From positions 124,001 through 188,000 of the forward strand of contig JBGQBO010000001.1 in NCBI GenBank assembly GCA_041494885.1: a stretch of DNA of 64,000 nt. The letters run 5' to 3'. The DNA comes from JAIQFV01 sp041494885. GTDB lineage: Bacteria; Acidobacteriota; Terriglobia; JAIQFV01. Below are positions 17,981 through 27,204 of the stretch, in pieces. Under the pieces are notes generated by a model. That model did no database searches and had not been told where the DNA came from. It saw nothing but the letters and a program-made list of their open reading frames with translations. The first letter of the stretch is position 1; every line of letters starts with the position of its first letter. Both the position numbers and the translations under genes were made by a program.

Positions 17981-18721
17981 TTACATTCTGGTTTTCAGCC
18001 ACTGCGCGATATGCGGAATCGCGCGGACTGGAAACTTGTGTCTCCCTTTATAAACCCTGAACTCAACCTCCGCGGCCCGTCTGGCCAGCATCGCTTCAAA
18101 ACGCTGCGATCGCTCCAACGGATAATATTGGTCCTGATCCGTGGCGAGGTGCAGAACATCAGTGCTCGATCTTTGATAGGCGCCCGTCTCCCAGTCGCCG
18201 GGCACGCCGCCGCACACTGCAACCACTCCGCGAACCGTATCGGGGGTCGAAAATACAAAACGATAATTCAGGGCCACGGGTTGCGAAAATCCCATCAGAA
18301 AAATCCTGGATCGATCGACGGAGACTTCGCCGGAAACAGTGTCAATCAATTTAATCAGGTTCTGGTGATGCAGCGCGATGGATTCGTCATCTTTCCACCG
18401 CGCTGTCCAGCAGAAACCAATCTTAAGCCCTTCGCCGGCTCGGTGCGAAAATCCGTCAGCCCCGAACGGGAAGTTGAATTGGTAAGGACCTTGCAAAGAA
18501 GCAATCACAACATCGCGATCGTTAATCTGCTTCGCGATGTTCATCATCGATTCCTTGTTTCCCCCGTAACCGTGAAGAGCGATCAAAAGCGGATACTTCA
18601 GACCGTTCGTTCGAGGCCCCCGCTCAGGCAGATGAAGGTCATAATATATCCGCACCGCCTGTTCAAATGATTTTTCCAGAAGGAGCCTCGGTTCGATCGA
18701 TATTCCCCGGCCGATTTTCAA
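17981..18721 (-). CDS. Alpha/beta hydrolase, phospholipase/carboxylesterase type
   Basis: Protein of 246 residues with the alpha/beta-hydrolase order of motifs: oxyanion-hole HGYGG near residue 50, nucleophile elbow GFSQP (Ser near residue 146), an acid candidate in ATDQDQYYP and the His in GRHKFP near the end. The nucleophile context GFSQPVAL differs from the usual GFSQGG. It starts at TTG, whose TTGA overlaps the stop of the E1 dehydrogenase gene, so it is translationally coupled to it. The substrate is unknown; a short-chain ester or thioester would fit its neighbours. Confidence 0.8.
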   Translation of the reverse strand: MKIGRGISIEPRLLLEKSFEQAVRIYYDLHLPERGPRTNGLKYPLLIALHGYGGNKESMMNIAKQINDRDVVIASLQGPYQFNFPFGADGFSHRAGEGLKIGFCWTARWKDDESIALHHQNLIKLIDTVSGEVSVDRSRIFLMGFSQPVALNYRFVFSTPDTVRGVVAVCGGVPGDWETGAYQRSSTDVLHLATDQDQYYPLERSQRFEAMLARRAAEVEFRVYKGRHKFPVRAIPHIAQWLKTRM

Positions 18722-20856
18722 TATTGCGACAATTCCACAATCTTCTTATACACGGTCTCGACCTGTGGCAGGATGACATCTTCAAGCGCCGGGTTGTAAG
18801 CCACGAAGGTATCGGTGGCGCCGATCCGCTGGACCGGCGCATCCAGGATTTCAAACAATTCCGTTCCAATGCGCGCTGCAATCTCAGCTCCATACCCGAA
18901 GGAAAGGCAATCCTCATGGGCCACTATCACCCTGTTCGTTTTTGTAACGGAGGCGGCGATGGCATCCCAGTCATAGGGGTTCAGGGACCGCAGGTCGATC
19001 ACCTCCACGCTGATTCCGTTCTCTTCCGCCTTGCGTGCGGCCTGCACGGCGCGCACAACCAGGGCTCCGTAGGTGATGATGGAAAGGTCCGATCCCTCCC
19101 GGGCAATTCTTGCCTTGCCAAACGGGATCATATAGTCAGGGCCGGGATTGATTCCACGGTTGTGGCCTTGTCGATAAAGATGTTTGTGCTCGAGGAAGAG
19201 GACCGGATCGTCACACCGGATCGACGTCCTCAGAAGTCCCTGGGCATCCACTGCCGTCGACGGCATGACCACACGGAGTCCGGGAATATGCGTATACAGC
19301 ACCTCTCCCGACTGGCTATGGTACACCGCCCCACCCTGCAAGTAGCCGCCGATGGTGACGCGAATAACGAGGGGACATTTGAAATGGTTGTTGGAGCGCC
19401 ATCGAAGCGTGGCCAGCTCGTTGCGAATCTGCATGTAAGCGGGCCAAATGTAATCAAAGAACTGGATCTCGACGACAGGCTTCAATCCTCGCGTGGCCAT
19501 TCCGATGGCACGGCCGACAATGTTGGCTTCCGCCAGCGGCGAGTTGAAGACCCGGTCACTTCCAAACTTGCGTTGCAGTCCGTAGGTCACCTTGAAAACC
19601 CCGCCCTTGCCCTTGACTTGATCCAGTTTCTTCTCGTCGCTGCAATCGGCCACATCTTCACCGAAAACCACGATCCGGTCATCGCGGGCCATTTCCGAAT
19701 GCAAGCACGCATTGAGTAAATCGACCATCGTCTTGGGTTCGCCGGAAGGATGGGGCTCAGTGCAAAACTCCGCAGATGTCGGATCGATGTCTGGGGAATA
19801 CACAAAGGAATAGATCGATTCCCGGGACGGCATTTCGGCCGCGAGTGCCCGATCCGCGTCCGTCTGGACCAGGGCATCCACCTCGTCTTTGATGGCTTCA
19901 ATCTCTGCCGCCGTCACCACGGCTTCATCGACCAATTTCATCGCCAGCCGGGTGATGGGATCCCGCTGGGCCTCATCGGCCCGCTCCTGAGGGCTCTTGT
20001 AGGCCTGCTCATCGTCCGAAAGCGAATGGGAATAGGGACGGATCACATGGGCATGGACGAGAGACGGTCCGCGTCGCTCCCGCGCATAAATGACGGCGCG
20101 GCGCAACACATCGTAGCAGGCCGTCGCGTCCCCGCCGTCGACCTCTTCGACATACAGGTTGGGAAAGTCGCGAACCAACCGTGAGATGGATCCCCCGGCG
20201 GTTTGCACGTCCACCGGGACCGATATGGCGTAGCCGTTGTCCTCGATCAGGTAGAGCACCGGCAGCTTCAGATTGCATGCCGTATTCAGAGATTCCCAGA
20301 ACTCTCCTTCACTTGTCGTCCCATCCCCCAGGGAAACGTAGGTCACCTCATCGGAGTGGAAGTTCTCCATATGCAATTTCACATCGTCCATGCGCGGGAT
20401 GCGGTAGCTCGCTTCGGCACAGCCGACCGCCTGCAGGCATTGGGTCCCCGTGGGAGAAGATTGAGACACGATATTTAAGGGTTTGCTTCCCCAGTGGGAA
20501 GGCATCTGCCGGCCGCCGGAGTTCGGGTCGTCTGCGGCCCCCACCGCTTCCAGGAACATATCGTAAGGAGTCATCCCCAATGCGAGGCAGAGGGCTCGAT
20601 CGCGATAGTAGGGATAAAACCAGTCATAGCCCGCCCGCAGATGCATGGCGGCCGCCACCAGAGGCGCTTCGTGGCCGGCCCCGCTGATCTGAAAGTAGAT
20701 CTTTTGCTGCCGTTTCAGCTGGATTTCTTTGTCATCAATGCGTCGGGAAAGAAGCATGTGGCGATATAAGAAGATCAACTGTTCTTTGGTTAATCCTCCC
20801 AACAAGCCGCCCCCCGTTTTGGTTTTTGACTTGCTCTCAATCGACGCTTTTGACAT
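18718..20856 (-). CDS. Branched-chain 2-oxoacid dehydrogenase E1, fused alpha and beta
   Basis: Protein of 712 residues that joins both E1 subunits. The alpha part (about 25-345) has RRIDDKEIQLKR, the MPSHWG segment and the thiamine diphosphate motif starting GDGTTSEGEFWE and ending LIEDNGYAIS. The beta part (about 375-712) has GEDVADCSDEK, FNSPLAEANIVGRAIGMA, EIQFFDYIWPA and the GGAVYHSQSGE segment. It decarboxylates a branched-chain 2-oxoacid and passes the acyl group to an E2 lipoyl enzyme, not present here. Fused E1 genes occur in Acidobacteria and Bacteroidetes. The ATG at 20856 follows GAGGAG. It lies 51 bp after the aconitase gene on the same strand. Confidence 0.9.
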   Translation of the reverse strand: MSKASIESKSKTKTGGGLLGGLTKEQLIFLYRHMLLSRRIDDKEIQLKRQQKIYFQISGAGHEAPLVAAAMHLRAGYDWFYPYYRDRALCLALGMTPYDMFLEAVGAADDPNSGGRQMPSHWGSKPLNIVSQSSPTGTQCLQAVGCAEASYRIPRMDDVKLHMENFHSDEVTYVSLGDGTTSEGEFWESLNTACNLKLPVLYLIEDNGYAISVPVDVQTAGGSISRLVRDFPNLYVEEVDGGDATACYDVLRRAVIYARERRGPSLVHAHVIRPYSHSLSDDEQAYKSPQERADEAQRDPITRLAMKLVDEAVVTAAEIEAIKDEVDALVQTDADRALAAEMPSRESIYSFVYSPDIDPTSAEFCTEPHPSGEPKTMVDLLNACLHSEMARDDRIVVFGEDVADCSDEKKLDQVKGKGGVFKVTYGLQRKFGSDRVFNSPLAEANIVGRAIGMATRGLKPVVEIQFFDYIWPAYMQIRNELATLRWRSNNHFKCPLVIRVTIGGYLQGGAVYHSQSGEVLYTHIPGLRVVMPSTAVDAQGLLRTSIRCDDPVLFLEHKHLYRQGHNRGINPGPDYMIPFGKARIAREGSDLSIITYGALVVRAVQAARKAEENGISVEVIDLRSLNPYDWDAIAASVTKTNRVIVAHEDCLSFGYGAEIAARIGTELFEILDAPVQRIGATDTFVAYNPALEDVILPQVETVYKKIVELSQY

Positions 20857-20907
20857 TCCACTCCTCACAGTAGGGTGACCAGACTGGGGGCACCCATTCG
20901 TGCCCCC

Positions 20908-22944
20908 TCAGTTCGACTTCCTTGAGGCTTGATACTCGACAATCTTCCCTGCAATAGCGCTGGCTGCAACGGTATAAGGACTCGCCAGATAGACCTGACC
21001 CGGCCCACTCCGACCCGGAAAGTTACGGTTTTGCGAACTCACGCTGATCTCTTCCTTTGCCTTGGAAGCACCGGGGCCTGCATTGATACAGGCCCCGCAA
21101 CTCGGCTCGAGGATCTTCACCCCGACTTCACTGAAGATTTTCGTGTAACCTCTCTGTTCAGCGTAAGTGCGTGTTTCCTGGGAGCCAAACTGGATGTAAC
21201 AACGAACGTTCGCTGCCACGTGCTTTCCTTGGAGGAGCGCTTCCTTAAAAACGCGGGCGTACATGTCCATGTCTTCGTTCTTACCCGCGGTACAGGAGCC
21301 GCCGTAGGCGATATCGATTCTCACCTCCTCCTGCAATTCGTCTATGAAAACCCCGTTTCCGGGATCTCCTGGCAGTGCCACCATGGGTCGAAGGCGACTG
21401 GCGTCAATTTCAATCACGGCGGCATACTGAGCCTCCGGATCACTGAACCACCCTTCACAAGCCTTTTCAGCTACCGGGCGTTTCAGTCCCCGCCGCTCCA
21501 TGAGAAAGTCCACCACCTTCGGGTCGGGCGCGACGATCCCAGTGAACCCGCCGATTTCGGCTGCCATGTTGGTCATCGTTGCCCGTTCATCAACCGACAT
21601 CGCCTCAATCACCGGCCCAGAGTATTCGATCACTTTGCCCAAGGCCTCTCCATTTTTCACATAGGGCGTGCGAAGGATCTCGAGGATAACATCCTTGGCC
21701 GTGACGTTTTCGGGTTTCTTCCCATGAATCACCACCCTCACAGACTCCGGGATGCGGATGCGAACGTCTTTGGTTATCCACGCATTGAAGACGTCCGTCG
21801 TGCCGATCCCAAAGGCAATGCACCCGATCGCTCCGCTATGAGGAGTGTGACTATCACTGCCCACGACCACTTGACCGGGCAGCGCATAGCCTTCGAGAAC
21901 CTTGCTGTGACAAATGGCCTGACTCCCCTTGCGGTCGGCCAGTTCCCCGTGGATGCGTATCCCCTGGGCGTCAGCAAATTCCTGTTGTTTGCGCTTCAGC
22001 TCGATGGCGAGATCCAAGAGCCCCATCTTGACTCTTTCCGCCGGCATGACCTCATCGAGGAAGGTGAGATGATCCCGGAAGAAGAGGATGGACGACGGGT
22101 CGTTCACCCGCTCGTCCTTTCCTACCAGCTGTTCAAAGAAGATCGCGGCCATGGGAGTGACGTATTCATGGCTGAACCGCAAGTCAGCAGTGACAAATCC
22201 TGCATCCCCGGGCGCTACTGCCGGGACCCCGATCTTATTCTTCGCAAGATCGGCGACCATGTGCTTTGCAAAGATCTTCTCCGCCAGTGTCATGGGCCTT
22301 GGCTGAGTCTTGAGGGCTGGTAGTCGTACCTTGCCCTGGACGCGCCCCACATTAAAGTTAAAAAGCCCACCATATTCAACAATCTGTCGTGTGATTTCAT
22401 CCTCGCCGCGGGTGAATTCTTCGAGCGGAATCTCCTCGCCTCGCTGAATCTTCTCAAGGACATCAAAATTGGTAGTCACATACAGTCCCAGGTTCTGGCA
22501 ATTCTGCTTGTAGATGCGTTCAATGTTCTCCGCCACGATGACACGAATGCCCGCGCACATCTCAGCGAAAGGTGATTGTTCGCGACTGGACCCTTTTCCG
22601 CGGCGTTTTCCCGCCACTGAGGCCACAAATCCGCCGTTCCTTACAGAACCGCGGGTGACCGGGAACTCCTCACGTTGGACACCCCCCTCCGTGGTTGAGC
22701 TCTTCAGGCCCAAGTACGGAAAATCTCCCAGGGTTTCATCAAAGTAATAGCAGATGTACGCCGGGGTGATTTCATCGGTCGAGATGTTGTCCCGCAATTT
22801 GAGGGCAGGATTCCAAACCAGATCCTCCCCCGACAGTTGCCTCTTGATTAGCAAGGAATCTTCGGTTAGGAAGAGAATTCTTCCTTTCAGCTGGACCAGC
22901 GGCGGGCGTTTGCTCACTTCACGGGTGAGTAACGTTGGAATCAT
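20908..22944 (-). CDS. Aconitase-family hydro-lyase with permuted domain order
   Basis: Protein of 678 residues. The swivel domain is at the N-terminus (NISTDEITPA near residue 53 and GSSREQSPFAE near residue 118), and the catalytic 4Fe-4S domains follow, with VVGSDSHTPHSG mid-protein, GGSCTAGKNED and PSCGACINAGPG carrying cluster Cys residues, and the ending NRNFPGRSG. Standard AcnA has the reverse order; AcnB has swivel-first but with an extra N-terminal HEAT-like domain that is missing here. It likely isomerises citrate or a homologue. The ATG follows only a weak ribosome site. Probably co-transcribed with the fused E1. Confidence 0.85.
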   Translation of the reverse strand: MIPTLLTREVSKRPPLVQLKGRILFLTEDSLLIKRQLSGEDLVWNPALKLRDNISTDEITPAYICYYFDETLGDFPYLGLKSSTTEGGVQREEFPVTRGSVRNGGFVASVAGKRRGKGSSREQSPFAEMCAGIRVIVAENIERIYKQNCQNLGLYVTTNFDVLEKIQRGEEIPLEEFTRGEDEITRQIVEYGGLFNFNVGRVQGKVRLPALKTQPRPMTLAEKIFAKHMVADLAKNKIGVPAVAPGDAGFVTADLRFSHEYVTPMAAIFFEQLVGKDERVNDPSSILFFRDHLTFLDEVMPAERVKMGLLDLAIELKRKQQEFADAQGIRIHGELADRKGSQAICHSKVLEGYALPGQVVVGSDSHTPHSGAIGCIAFGIGTTDVFNAWITKDVRIRIPESVRVVIHGKKPENVTAKDVILEILRTPYVKNGEALGKVIEYSGPVIEAMSVDERATMTNMAAEIGGFTGIVAPDPKVVDFLMERRGLKRPVAEKACEGWFSDPEAQYAAVIEIDASRLRPMVALPGDPGNGVFIDELQEEVRIDIAYGGSCTAGKNEDMDMYARVFKEALLQGKHVAANVRCYIQFGSQETRTYAEQRGYTKIFSEVGVKILEPSCGACINAGPGASKAKEEISVSSQNRNFPGRSGPGQVYLASPYTVAASAIAGKIVEYQASRKSN

Positions 22945-22988
22945 CGCAATGACCCGTATTGGAAAGTGTGGTCTTTTCGCAAAAACCT

Positions 22989-22994
22989 ATTATA
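22989..22994 (-). promoter_or_regulatory. Possible -10 box for the aconitase gene
   Basis: TATAAT on the minus strand about 45 nt upstream of the ATG. The -35 region is poor (TTCCGC at 18-nt spacing), so the call is weak. Confidence 0.35.
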
Positions 22995-23101
22995 CCGAAT
23001 CTGCCGGGAACAGCGGAAGGATTTGACCGCGCGAGTGGGAGAGCCGGATCCTGCTTCTTTCACAGGCAGCACAACCTCCGCTCTGCACCCTGGCTAAAGG
23101 G

Positions 23102-24370
23102 TTAGCCGAATGGGTGATCAATGGACGGGCTGGGCGGAGTGAACATCTTTGCGCTGTCCCCGGTCATGAACATACAGTCTTCCAATCGGATGCCAAATTC
23201 GCCGTAAATATAAATCCCCGGCTCGTTGCTGAATGTCATACCCGGCTCGATCTTTCTCTGATTTCCGTTGACGAGGTAGAACCACTCATGACCATCCAAC
23301 CCGATACCATGTCCCAGACGGTGAGTGAAAAATTTATACGCTGGACCGAATCCGGCCTCGACGATCACTTTCCGGGCTGCCGCATCTACGGCCTGGCATT
23401 CGACACCGGGTTTCGCTGTGTCCAGGGCTACTTGCTGCGCCTTTTGGACGATTCCCCACACCTTCCGTTGACGCTCGCTGGGTTTTCCGAACACGACGGT
23501 TCGAGTCACATCTGAAGAATACCCCTCAACTCGACATCCGCCGTCCGCGAGGACGGCCTCTCCTTCTCTCAACTTCTGAGGCACCGAGGAACCATGCGGA
23601 AACGCCGAATTCTCCCCGAACAATACCAGCGCGCCCCCTGGGGCACCGAGTGCCCGATGGGCCGCTGAGATGGCGGAGGACAGTTCGGCCGGGGTCATCC
23701 CTTCACGTAATACCCGGAAAGCGACTTCGAATGCTTTCAGGGTGATCTGATTGGCCAACGTCATCAGTTCCAGTTCATGCTTGGACTTGACACTGCGGCA
23801 CCGAGCGGTGACCTCTTCGGAGCACGGAACGAGCCGAAGAGCGGGTGCCACCCGTGAGATTCCGTTGCTCTGAAAGAAACGGACTTGTTCTTCGATTCCG
23901 AGCGTCCCGGTGGAGGCGTTACGGTCTTTCAGGATCTGTGCAATCAAGCCGTAAGGAGATTCATCTTCCTGCCAGGAGCGAATGTCCTTTCCAAAGCGAA
24001 TAAGTTCCTCGGCTCTCGCTCTTTCAAAGGCGGGAGTCACCCAAGCGATTTCTCCCTTGGCAGGGATGATCAGCCCGAAGGTGCGTTCGCTCTGCCCCCA
24101 GTCCATGCCAGCAAAATAACGCATCGAGGAGCCACCGGCGATGTAAATGGCATCGATCTTGGCTTCACGCATGAACCTTCGCGCTTGCTCCTGTCGGGCA
24201 AGATACTCCTCCGCGTCAATTCCTTTGACATCCAACGTCATCGGCTTGAGATTTCGTATCTCCTCCTGTGCGGCCTGTGGCACCGGCACGGCCTCGGAGC
24301 GTTCACTCCAGGAGGTCCAGGCAAGCGTGGTTGCACCCAATCTTAAGAAATCGCGGCGATCAAGGCTCAT
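23102..24370 (-). CDS. M24-family Xaa-Pro aminopeptidase, Tat-exported
   Basis: Protein of 422 residues. The N-terminus LDRRDFLRLGATTLA is a twin-arginine signal, so the protein is exported folded. The creatinase-like N-domain is followed by an M24 peptidase domain with all five metal ligands: Asp pair in LADGGCRVEGYSSDVTRT, His in HRLGHGIGLDGHE, Glu in FSNEPGIY and Glu in IRLEDCMFMTG. It should remove N-terminal residues ahead of proline, or cleave Xaa-Pro dipeptides, in the periplasm. The ATG at 24370 directly precedes the twin-arginine motif; the frame is open 46 codons further upstream but that part is not protein-like. Confidence 0.88.
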   Translation of the reverse strand: MSLDRRDFLRLGATTLAWTSWSERSEAVPVPQAAQEEIRNLKPMTLDVKGIDAEEYLARQEQARRFMREAKIDAIYIAGGSSMRYFAGMDWGQSERTFGLIIPAKGEIAWVTPAFERARAEELIRFGKDIRSWQEDESPYGLIAQILKDRNASTGTLGIEEQVRFFQSNGISRVAPALRLVPCSEEVTARCRSVKSKHELELMTLANQITLKAFEVAFRVLREGMTPAELSSAISAAHRALGAPGGALVLFGENSAFPHGSSVPQKLREGEAVLADGGCRVEGYSSDVTRTVVFGKPSERQRKVWGIVQKAQQVALDTAKPGVECQAVDAAARKVIVEAGFGPAYKFFTHRLGHGIGLDGHEWFYLVNGNQRKIEPGMTFSNEPGIYIYGEFGIRLEDCMFMTGDSAKMFTPPSPSIDHPFG

Positions 24371-24537
24371 TTTGGGAGGTCTCCCCATCTCACCTTCAGA
24401 TTTCACAAAAAACACCCTTCGGTCAGGGCTCTCGCCGGTCCATTTCCACGCGATCGGAGTTGACCGGGATCCCTGCGAACATTTCGCCTCAGGGGCGCAT
24501 AGATTCAAGGAAGAAAGCGGACGCGACGCCCAACCAC

Positions 24538-25719
24538 CTACCCACTCAACTCCATTTTTGCGATGGTCTGCAACTGCATATTGGAAGTCCCCTCATAGAT
24601 CTGTCCGATCTTGGCATCGCGATAAAACTTTTCGACGGGATAATCCTTCGTGTAGCCATAACCTCCATAGAGTTGAATCGCCATGGAGGTCACTCTTTCA
24701 GCCATCAACGAAGAAAAATACTTGGTCATGGCGGCTTCTTTTACAAAAGGAATACCCGCGTCCCGCATCCGGGCCGTGTTATAGGTCAACGTGCGCGAAC
24801 ATTCAATATCCGTTGCCATCTCGGCTACTTGGAACTGGACCGCTTGAAACTGGGAGATCGATTTACCAAAGGCGTAGCGTTCCTTCGTGTAGGCCAGGGC
24901 GGCTTCATAAGCCCCTTGAGCCAACCCGGTCATTTGCGCGCCAATCCCGATGCGTCCTTCGTTTAACGTCTCGATGGCGATCTTGTATCCGATTCCCACT
25001 TTCCCCAGAACGTTTTCTTTGGGAACGATACAGTCGTCGAGCAACAGCTCGCACGTCGATGAGGCCCGGATCCCGAGCTTGTCTTCTTTCTTACCCACCG
25101 CAAATCCCGGAAAGCCTTTTTCGATGATGAATGCAGTAATTCCTTTGTACCCGGCGCCGGGATTGGCATTGGCAAACAGGATGAAGATTTCTGCCTCCCT
25201 GCCATTGGTGATCCAAAGCTTCCTGCCGTTGAGCACAAAATGGTCACCACGCTCTTCGGCCCTTGTCGTCAGCCCGAAGGCATCGCTGCCGGAACTGGCC
25301 TCGCTCAGGGCATAAGCGCCCACCCGGTCCTTGGCCAGCTGAGGGAAGTATTTCTTGCGCTGCGTTTCGTTGGCCCACCGCAAGAAAACGTTATTGACCA
25401 GCGTGTTCTGGACATCAATGATGACCCCAATGGCCGGGTCGACGCGAGAAAGTTCTTCCACGGCCAGCACCGCCATGAAAAAGGAGCCCCCCGCACCCCC
25501 GTACTCCTCGGGAATTTCAATCCCCATAATTCCCAGTTCGAAAAACTCCTTCAGGAGGTCCAGCTGGAACACCCCTTCCTCGTCCATTTTCTTGACCAGG
25601 GGTTTCAGCCGGGCTTCCGCAAACTCTCTTACCGTCGAGCGAAACAGCGACTCGTCCTCAGTCAACGAGGTCACCGGCAAGCGAGCGTAAATAGTCTCTT
25701 TCATGGCATTGGTTGACAT
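24538..25719 (-). CDS. Acyl-CoA dehydrogenase (short or branched-chain type)
   Basis: FAD enzyme of 393 residues that oxidises acyl-CoA to trans-2-enoyl-CoA. The signature YALSEASSGSDAFGLTT and WITNG segment bind FAD, the ERYAFGKSISQFQAVQF segment is a family hallmark, and the catalytic Glu is in QIYEGTSNMQ near the C-terminus, the position used by short-chain and short-branched-chain dehydrogenases. It lies in a neighbourhood with branched-chain E1 and aconitase, so a role in branched-chain amino acid breakdown is plausible but not proven. Start ATG 25719; a downstream ATG at 25701 is possible. Confidence 0.9.
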   Translation of the reverse strand: MSTNAMKETIYARLPVTSLTEDESLFRSTVREFAEARLKPLVKKMDEEGVFQLDLLKEFFELGIMGIEIPEEYGGAGGSFFMAVLAVEELSRVDPAIGVIIDVQNTLVNNVFLRWANETQRKKYFPQLAKDRVGAYALSEASSGSDAFGLTTRAEERGDHFVLNGRKLWITNGREAEIFILFANANPGAGYKGITAFIIEKGFPGFAVGKKEDKLGIRASSTCELLLDDCIVPKENVLGKVGIGYKIAIETLNEGRIGIGAQMTGLAQGAYEAALAYTKERYAFGKSISQFQAVQFQVAEMATDIECSRTLTYNTARMRDAGIPFVKEAAMTKYFSSLMAERVTSMAIQLYGGYGYTKDYPVEKFYRDAKIGQIYEGTSNMQLQTIAKMELSG

Positions 25720-25936
25720 AGGCACAATCCTTTGGCAGGAAAATTAATGCAAAAATCGCTTCCCCATCTTCAGGAACGGGTCCAAGCAAATCCTATGAAA
25801 TTTAATGGAAAGCAAACTGATTGGCAAGGCAATTCCGTGGGGCCTCCGGGGGCTGAGCGACGGTCCGCCCTGCTCAAGCGTCCCGGTGTCGGGGAGGGGG
25901 TTCGCCAAGAATCATAAGTCATTCCGGGGATCAACC

Positions 25937-26782
25937 CTAATTCAATCGAGCCATCTGATCCTCTGCGGACTGCAGCCAAGAGAGCACATCCTCCCGATCC
26001 GGTGCAGCCGGTTCAAGCACGAGATACCTTCTGAACCCCTCCGACGCTTTTCGATATTGTTTAAGCTGGTAGAACATCAGAGAACGGTCGCGGACCTCGC
26101 TGGCGCTGTCCGGGGAGATAGCCAGCATTAATTCAATCACCCACAGCGATTTCTCTGCAACGCCGGTCTCCGAATAAATGTGTTTCAGATTATTTAACAT
26201 TCGGAAAAGGATTTGTGTCTTGCTCACCGGCTGAAGAAAGGTTTGCTGGAATTCAATTGATCCCCCGGACATCTCCGCTACCCGGACCCGGCAATCCTCC
26301 CTCGTCATGAGGGTCCCCGTATTAAATGGATCGATGTAGATCTGTGTGAGGGGATCGGCGGGTTTGACTACAAAATGGCCTGGCAGACCTATGCCCACAA
26401 CCTCCAAACCGATGCGGCGAGCCAACTCCATGTATACCAATGATAAGGTGATGGGAATTCCAGTTTGTCGATCCAAAACCTCGTTGAGATAGCTGTTCCG
26501 CGGGTCGTAGTAATTCTCTGAATTCCCCGAGAACCCGCATTCCTGGAAGAGAAACTGATTGAGAACTTCGATGGTTTGCATCGGTTGCGTGCGATCACGC
26601 GGAAGGTGGGTGTTGACTTTGAGGGCCATCGCATCAAGGCGATCCAGATAGCCCCGCACATTCAGCCGGGAATACTCATTCCGGGCTATTGTCAGTGCCG
26701 CGAAGGCCAGGTCGATCCCTTCCTCCCCCCGGGAGAGTAAGGATCGAAATTCCTCGATCGCGTTCTGTCGTTGAACCTGCAT
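25937..26782 (-). CDS. SirB1-family transglutaminase-like / TPR protein
   Basis: Protein of 281 residues. The N-terminal two thirds match the SirB1 transglutaminase-like domain (NYYDPRNSYLNEVLDRQTG, GIPITLSLVYMELARRIGL and GIGLPGHFVVK with the conserved His), followed by a short TPR-like helical tail with the pattern YRKASEGFRRYLVLEP. The cysteine of true transglutaminases is replaced in this family, where TGIPITLS stands at the active-site position, so a catalytic role is doubtful. The start is ATG 26782. No operon partner is seen. Confidence 0.85.
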   Translation of the reverse strand: MQVQRQNAIEEFRSLLSRGEEGIDLAFAALTIARNEYSRLNVRGYLDRLDAMALKVNTHLPRDRTQPMQTIEVLNQFLFQECGFSGNSENYYDPRNSYLNEVLDRQTGIPITLSLVYMELARRIGLEVVGIGLPGHFVVKPADPLTQIYIDPFNTGTLMTREDCRVRVAEMSGGSIEFQQTFLQPVSKTQILFRMLNNLKHIYSETGVAEKSLWVIELMLAISPDSASEVRDRSLMFYQLKQYRKASEGFRRYLVLEPAAPDREDVLSWLQSAEDQMARLN

Positions 26783-27009
26783 CACCGGCTATTTTAACAA
26801 GTTTTCATTCTTCATGCATGACGCCTGAACTTTCGAATCTCAGCCTCAGCTTTTCCTCATTTGGCTGCCCGAACTCTATATTGTGGAAATGCGGAGGGTC
26901 TGGCCAAAATGGGGGCCCAGGGCTATAATCGAAATTCAAATAGATCGCTGAGACAATGAGGGTGCGTTCCCTCATCGCTCCCGGCATGGGTTCAGGAGGA
27001 TTCATTACT

Positions 27010-27204
27010 ATGTCTTTGTTGGGAGAGAGAGCGCGGGCCATTGTCAGGGACGAATTTCAGAAACTCGAGAAACCCGTAAAGCTAATCCACTTTACGCAAG
27101 GCTTGATGTGTGACACGTGCCCGGAGACTCAACAGCTTCTCGAAGATGTAGCATCGCTAACGGGGAGAAAAGGGATCTCCGTCCCACCAAAGGTTATTCA
27201 ATAA
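27010..27204 (+). CDS. Truncated glutaredoxin-like thiol-disulfide protein
   Basis: Protein of 64 residues with a strong AGGAGG ribosome site. It begins like bacterial and archaeal glutaredoxin-like (PDO-type) proteins: an N-terminal helix LLGERARAIVRDEFQKLEK, beta strand PVKLIHFTQ, then the redox pair CDTC and helix PETQQLLEDVASL. The frame stops just after the first half of the thioredoxin fold, and its last codons overlap the 3' end of the opposite radical SAM gene by 11 nt. The cis-Pro segment and last strands are missing, so this is probably a 3'-truncated remnant, or a very short independent protein. Confidence 0.6.
   Translation: MSLLGERARAIVRDEFQKLEKPVKLIHFTQGLMCDTCPETQQLLEDVASLTGRKGISVPPKVIQ

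Noticed and set aside
18667..19719. Plus-strand open frame of 350 codons opposite the fused E1 gene
   Set aside because: Shadow of the E1 beta part; no recognisable domain.
20929..22323. Plus-strand open frame of 464 codons opposite the aconitase gene
   Set aside because: It mirrors the codon structure of the aconitase gene on the other strand and matches no protein family; long antisense frames are common at this GC content.
24147..25127. Plus-strand open frame of 326 codons opposite the M24 peptidase and acyl-CoA dehydrogenase
   Set aside because: Crosses the gap between two real genes on the other strand and has the composition of antisense translation.
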